Shown: positions 63,484 to 64,000 of the stretch, in pieces | Layout of the letters: each line of letters starts with the position of its first letter | How positions within the stretch are numbered: position 1 is the stretch's first letter | Source of the DNA: Hymenobacter sp. BRD67 | GTDB lineage: Bacteria > Bacteroidota > Bacteroidia > Cytophagales > Hymenobacteraceae | Direction of reading: 5' to 3' | NCBI RefSeq assembly: GCF_013256425.1 | Contig: NZ_CP053904.1 | Location: 310,001-374,000, forward strand | DNA: 64,000 bases | Made by a program: the position numbers and the translations under genes | The notes under the pieces: model-generated | The model's database searches: none | Seen by the model: the letters and a program-made list of their open reading frames with translations, nothing else | What the model was told of the DNA's origin: nothing

Positions 63484-63876
63484 ATGCCTACCTCCCGCGT
63501 GCTTGCCACCCCGGCCGCCGAAGCTACCATTGACCTGCTGCGCGACGAGCACGGCCCGCTCATGTTTCATCAAAGCGGCGGCTGTTGCGATGGCTCGTCG
63601 CCCATGTGCTTTCAGAAGGGTGAGTTTCGCATCGGCGGCAATGACGTGTGGCTGGGCCAGATTTACGGCTGCGACTTCTTTATGAGTACCAGTCAGTTTG
63701 AATACTGGCAGCACACCCAACTCACCATCGATGTTACGAAGGGCCGGGGCGCGAGCTTTTCACTGGAAATTCCGCTGGGCGTGCGGTTTCTGATTCGCTC
63801 GCGGCTATTTACGGCAGAAGAAGCGCAGGATATGGCCCCGGTGCTCAATGGCGAAGAATACCTGGAGCAGGTCTGA
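63484..63876 (+). CDS. DUF779 protein linked to aldehyde dehydrogenase
   Basis: A 130-residue cytoplasmic protein of the DUF779 family: SGGCCDGSSPMC (Cys34, Cys35, Cys42) and a further YGCDFFM; the Cys set suggests a metal or redox role. The family is nearly always next to ExaC/AldB-type aldehyde dehydrogenases, as here. Complete, ends 30 nt before a palindromic terminator. Confidence 0.88.
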   Translation: MPTSRVLATPAAEATIDLLRDEHGPLMFHQSGGCCDGSSPMCFQKGEFRIGGNDVWLGQIYGCDFFMSTSQFEYWQHTQLTIDVTKGRGASFSLEIPLGVRFLIRSRLFTAEEAQDMAPVLNGEEYLEQV

Positions 63877-63906
63877 GAGGTACTGCCCAGCGATAGCGAT
63901 TCCCAA

Positions 63907-63966
63907 CAGCCGCCGCAAAAAAATACTTTTCATTATATAATGAAAAGTATTTTTTTGCGGCGGCTG
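63907..63966. terminator. Perfect 30-bp palindromic terminator
   Basis: A 60-base perfect palindrome: CAGCCGCC core, A7, a TACTTTTCATTAT section and its exact complement with T7. Likely two-way terminator after DUF779. Confidence 0.8.
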
Positions 63967-64000
63967 GTAAGTTATTTTTTCTCCTGTACGGGCAGGTCTT

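Noticed and set aside
1..64000. CRISPR array, tRNA or rRNA genes
   Set aside because: No regular spaced repeats or recognisable tRNA/rRNA sequence seen.

Overview
The window looks like chromosomal DNA of a Cytophagales Bacteroidetes bacterium, most probably Hymenobacter or a close relative. Four things point there: a gliding-motility gene (gldD), a very large surface protein with a type IX secretion sorting domain, promoters of the Bacteroidetes form (TTG, 19-20 nt, TAnnTTTG) instead of -35/-10 boxes, and the HU-mutY-ssb-gldD order typical of the phylum. GC is high and coding density is ordinary. I saw no rRNA, tRNA, CRISPR array or prophage. One complete IS5-type insertion sequence is present.

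Layout. 0-5.5 kb: HU, mutY, ssb, gldD and recG (DNA binding, repair and motility). 5.5-12.4 kb: secreted proteins ending in a 1512-residue type IX adhesin-like protein. 12.4-21 kb: a fatty-acid beta-oxidation block on the minus strand (acyl-CoA dehydrogenase, thiolase, hydroxyacyl-CoA dehydrogenase/enoyl hydratase, MarR regulator, acyl-CoA ligase) interrupted by an AT-richer YggL-like gene. 21.1-22.0 kb: the IS. 22-25 kb: an arginase-fold protein lacking metal ligands, a cytochrome b5-like protein, murQ and an unknown gene. 25-29.7 kb: small secreted proteins, der, era and hemH. 29.7-36.2 kb: PRC-barrel protein, TDT transporter, a molybdopterin oxidoreductase with a helical partner, and a solitary HsdR-N nuclease. 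36.3-40.2 kb: uvrA, a VapBC-like pair and a small membrane protein. 40.2-47.4 kb: a complete trpEGDCFBA operon with its own leader peptide and attenuator. 47.4-64 kb: cvfB, a TonB-like protein, an outer-membrane barrel, a radical SAM/DUF4130 DNA-repair pair, rfbD, an MFS exporter, a Gre factor, a GH5-like glycosidase, and an AraC-aldehyde dehydrogenase-DUF779 module.

Three cross-cutting observations stand out. First, a 19-residue leader peptide with tandem Trp codons, a promoter and a terminator hairpin lie upstream of trpE: a classical ribosome-mediated attenuator too short to appear as an ordinary ORF. Second, at least five families of long intergenic palindromes are scattered through the window; three of them sit inside the trp operon. 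Third, thirteen single-base frameshifts break nine otherwise recognisable genes. All are repaired by adding one base, almost always in a short G or C run, so homopolymer deletion errors in the assembly are more likely than real gene decay.
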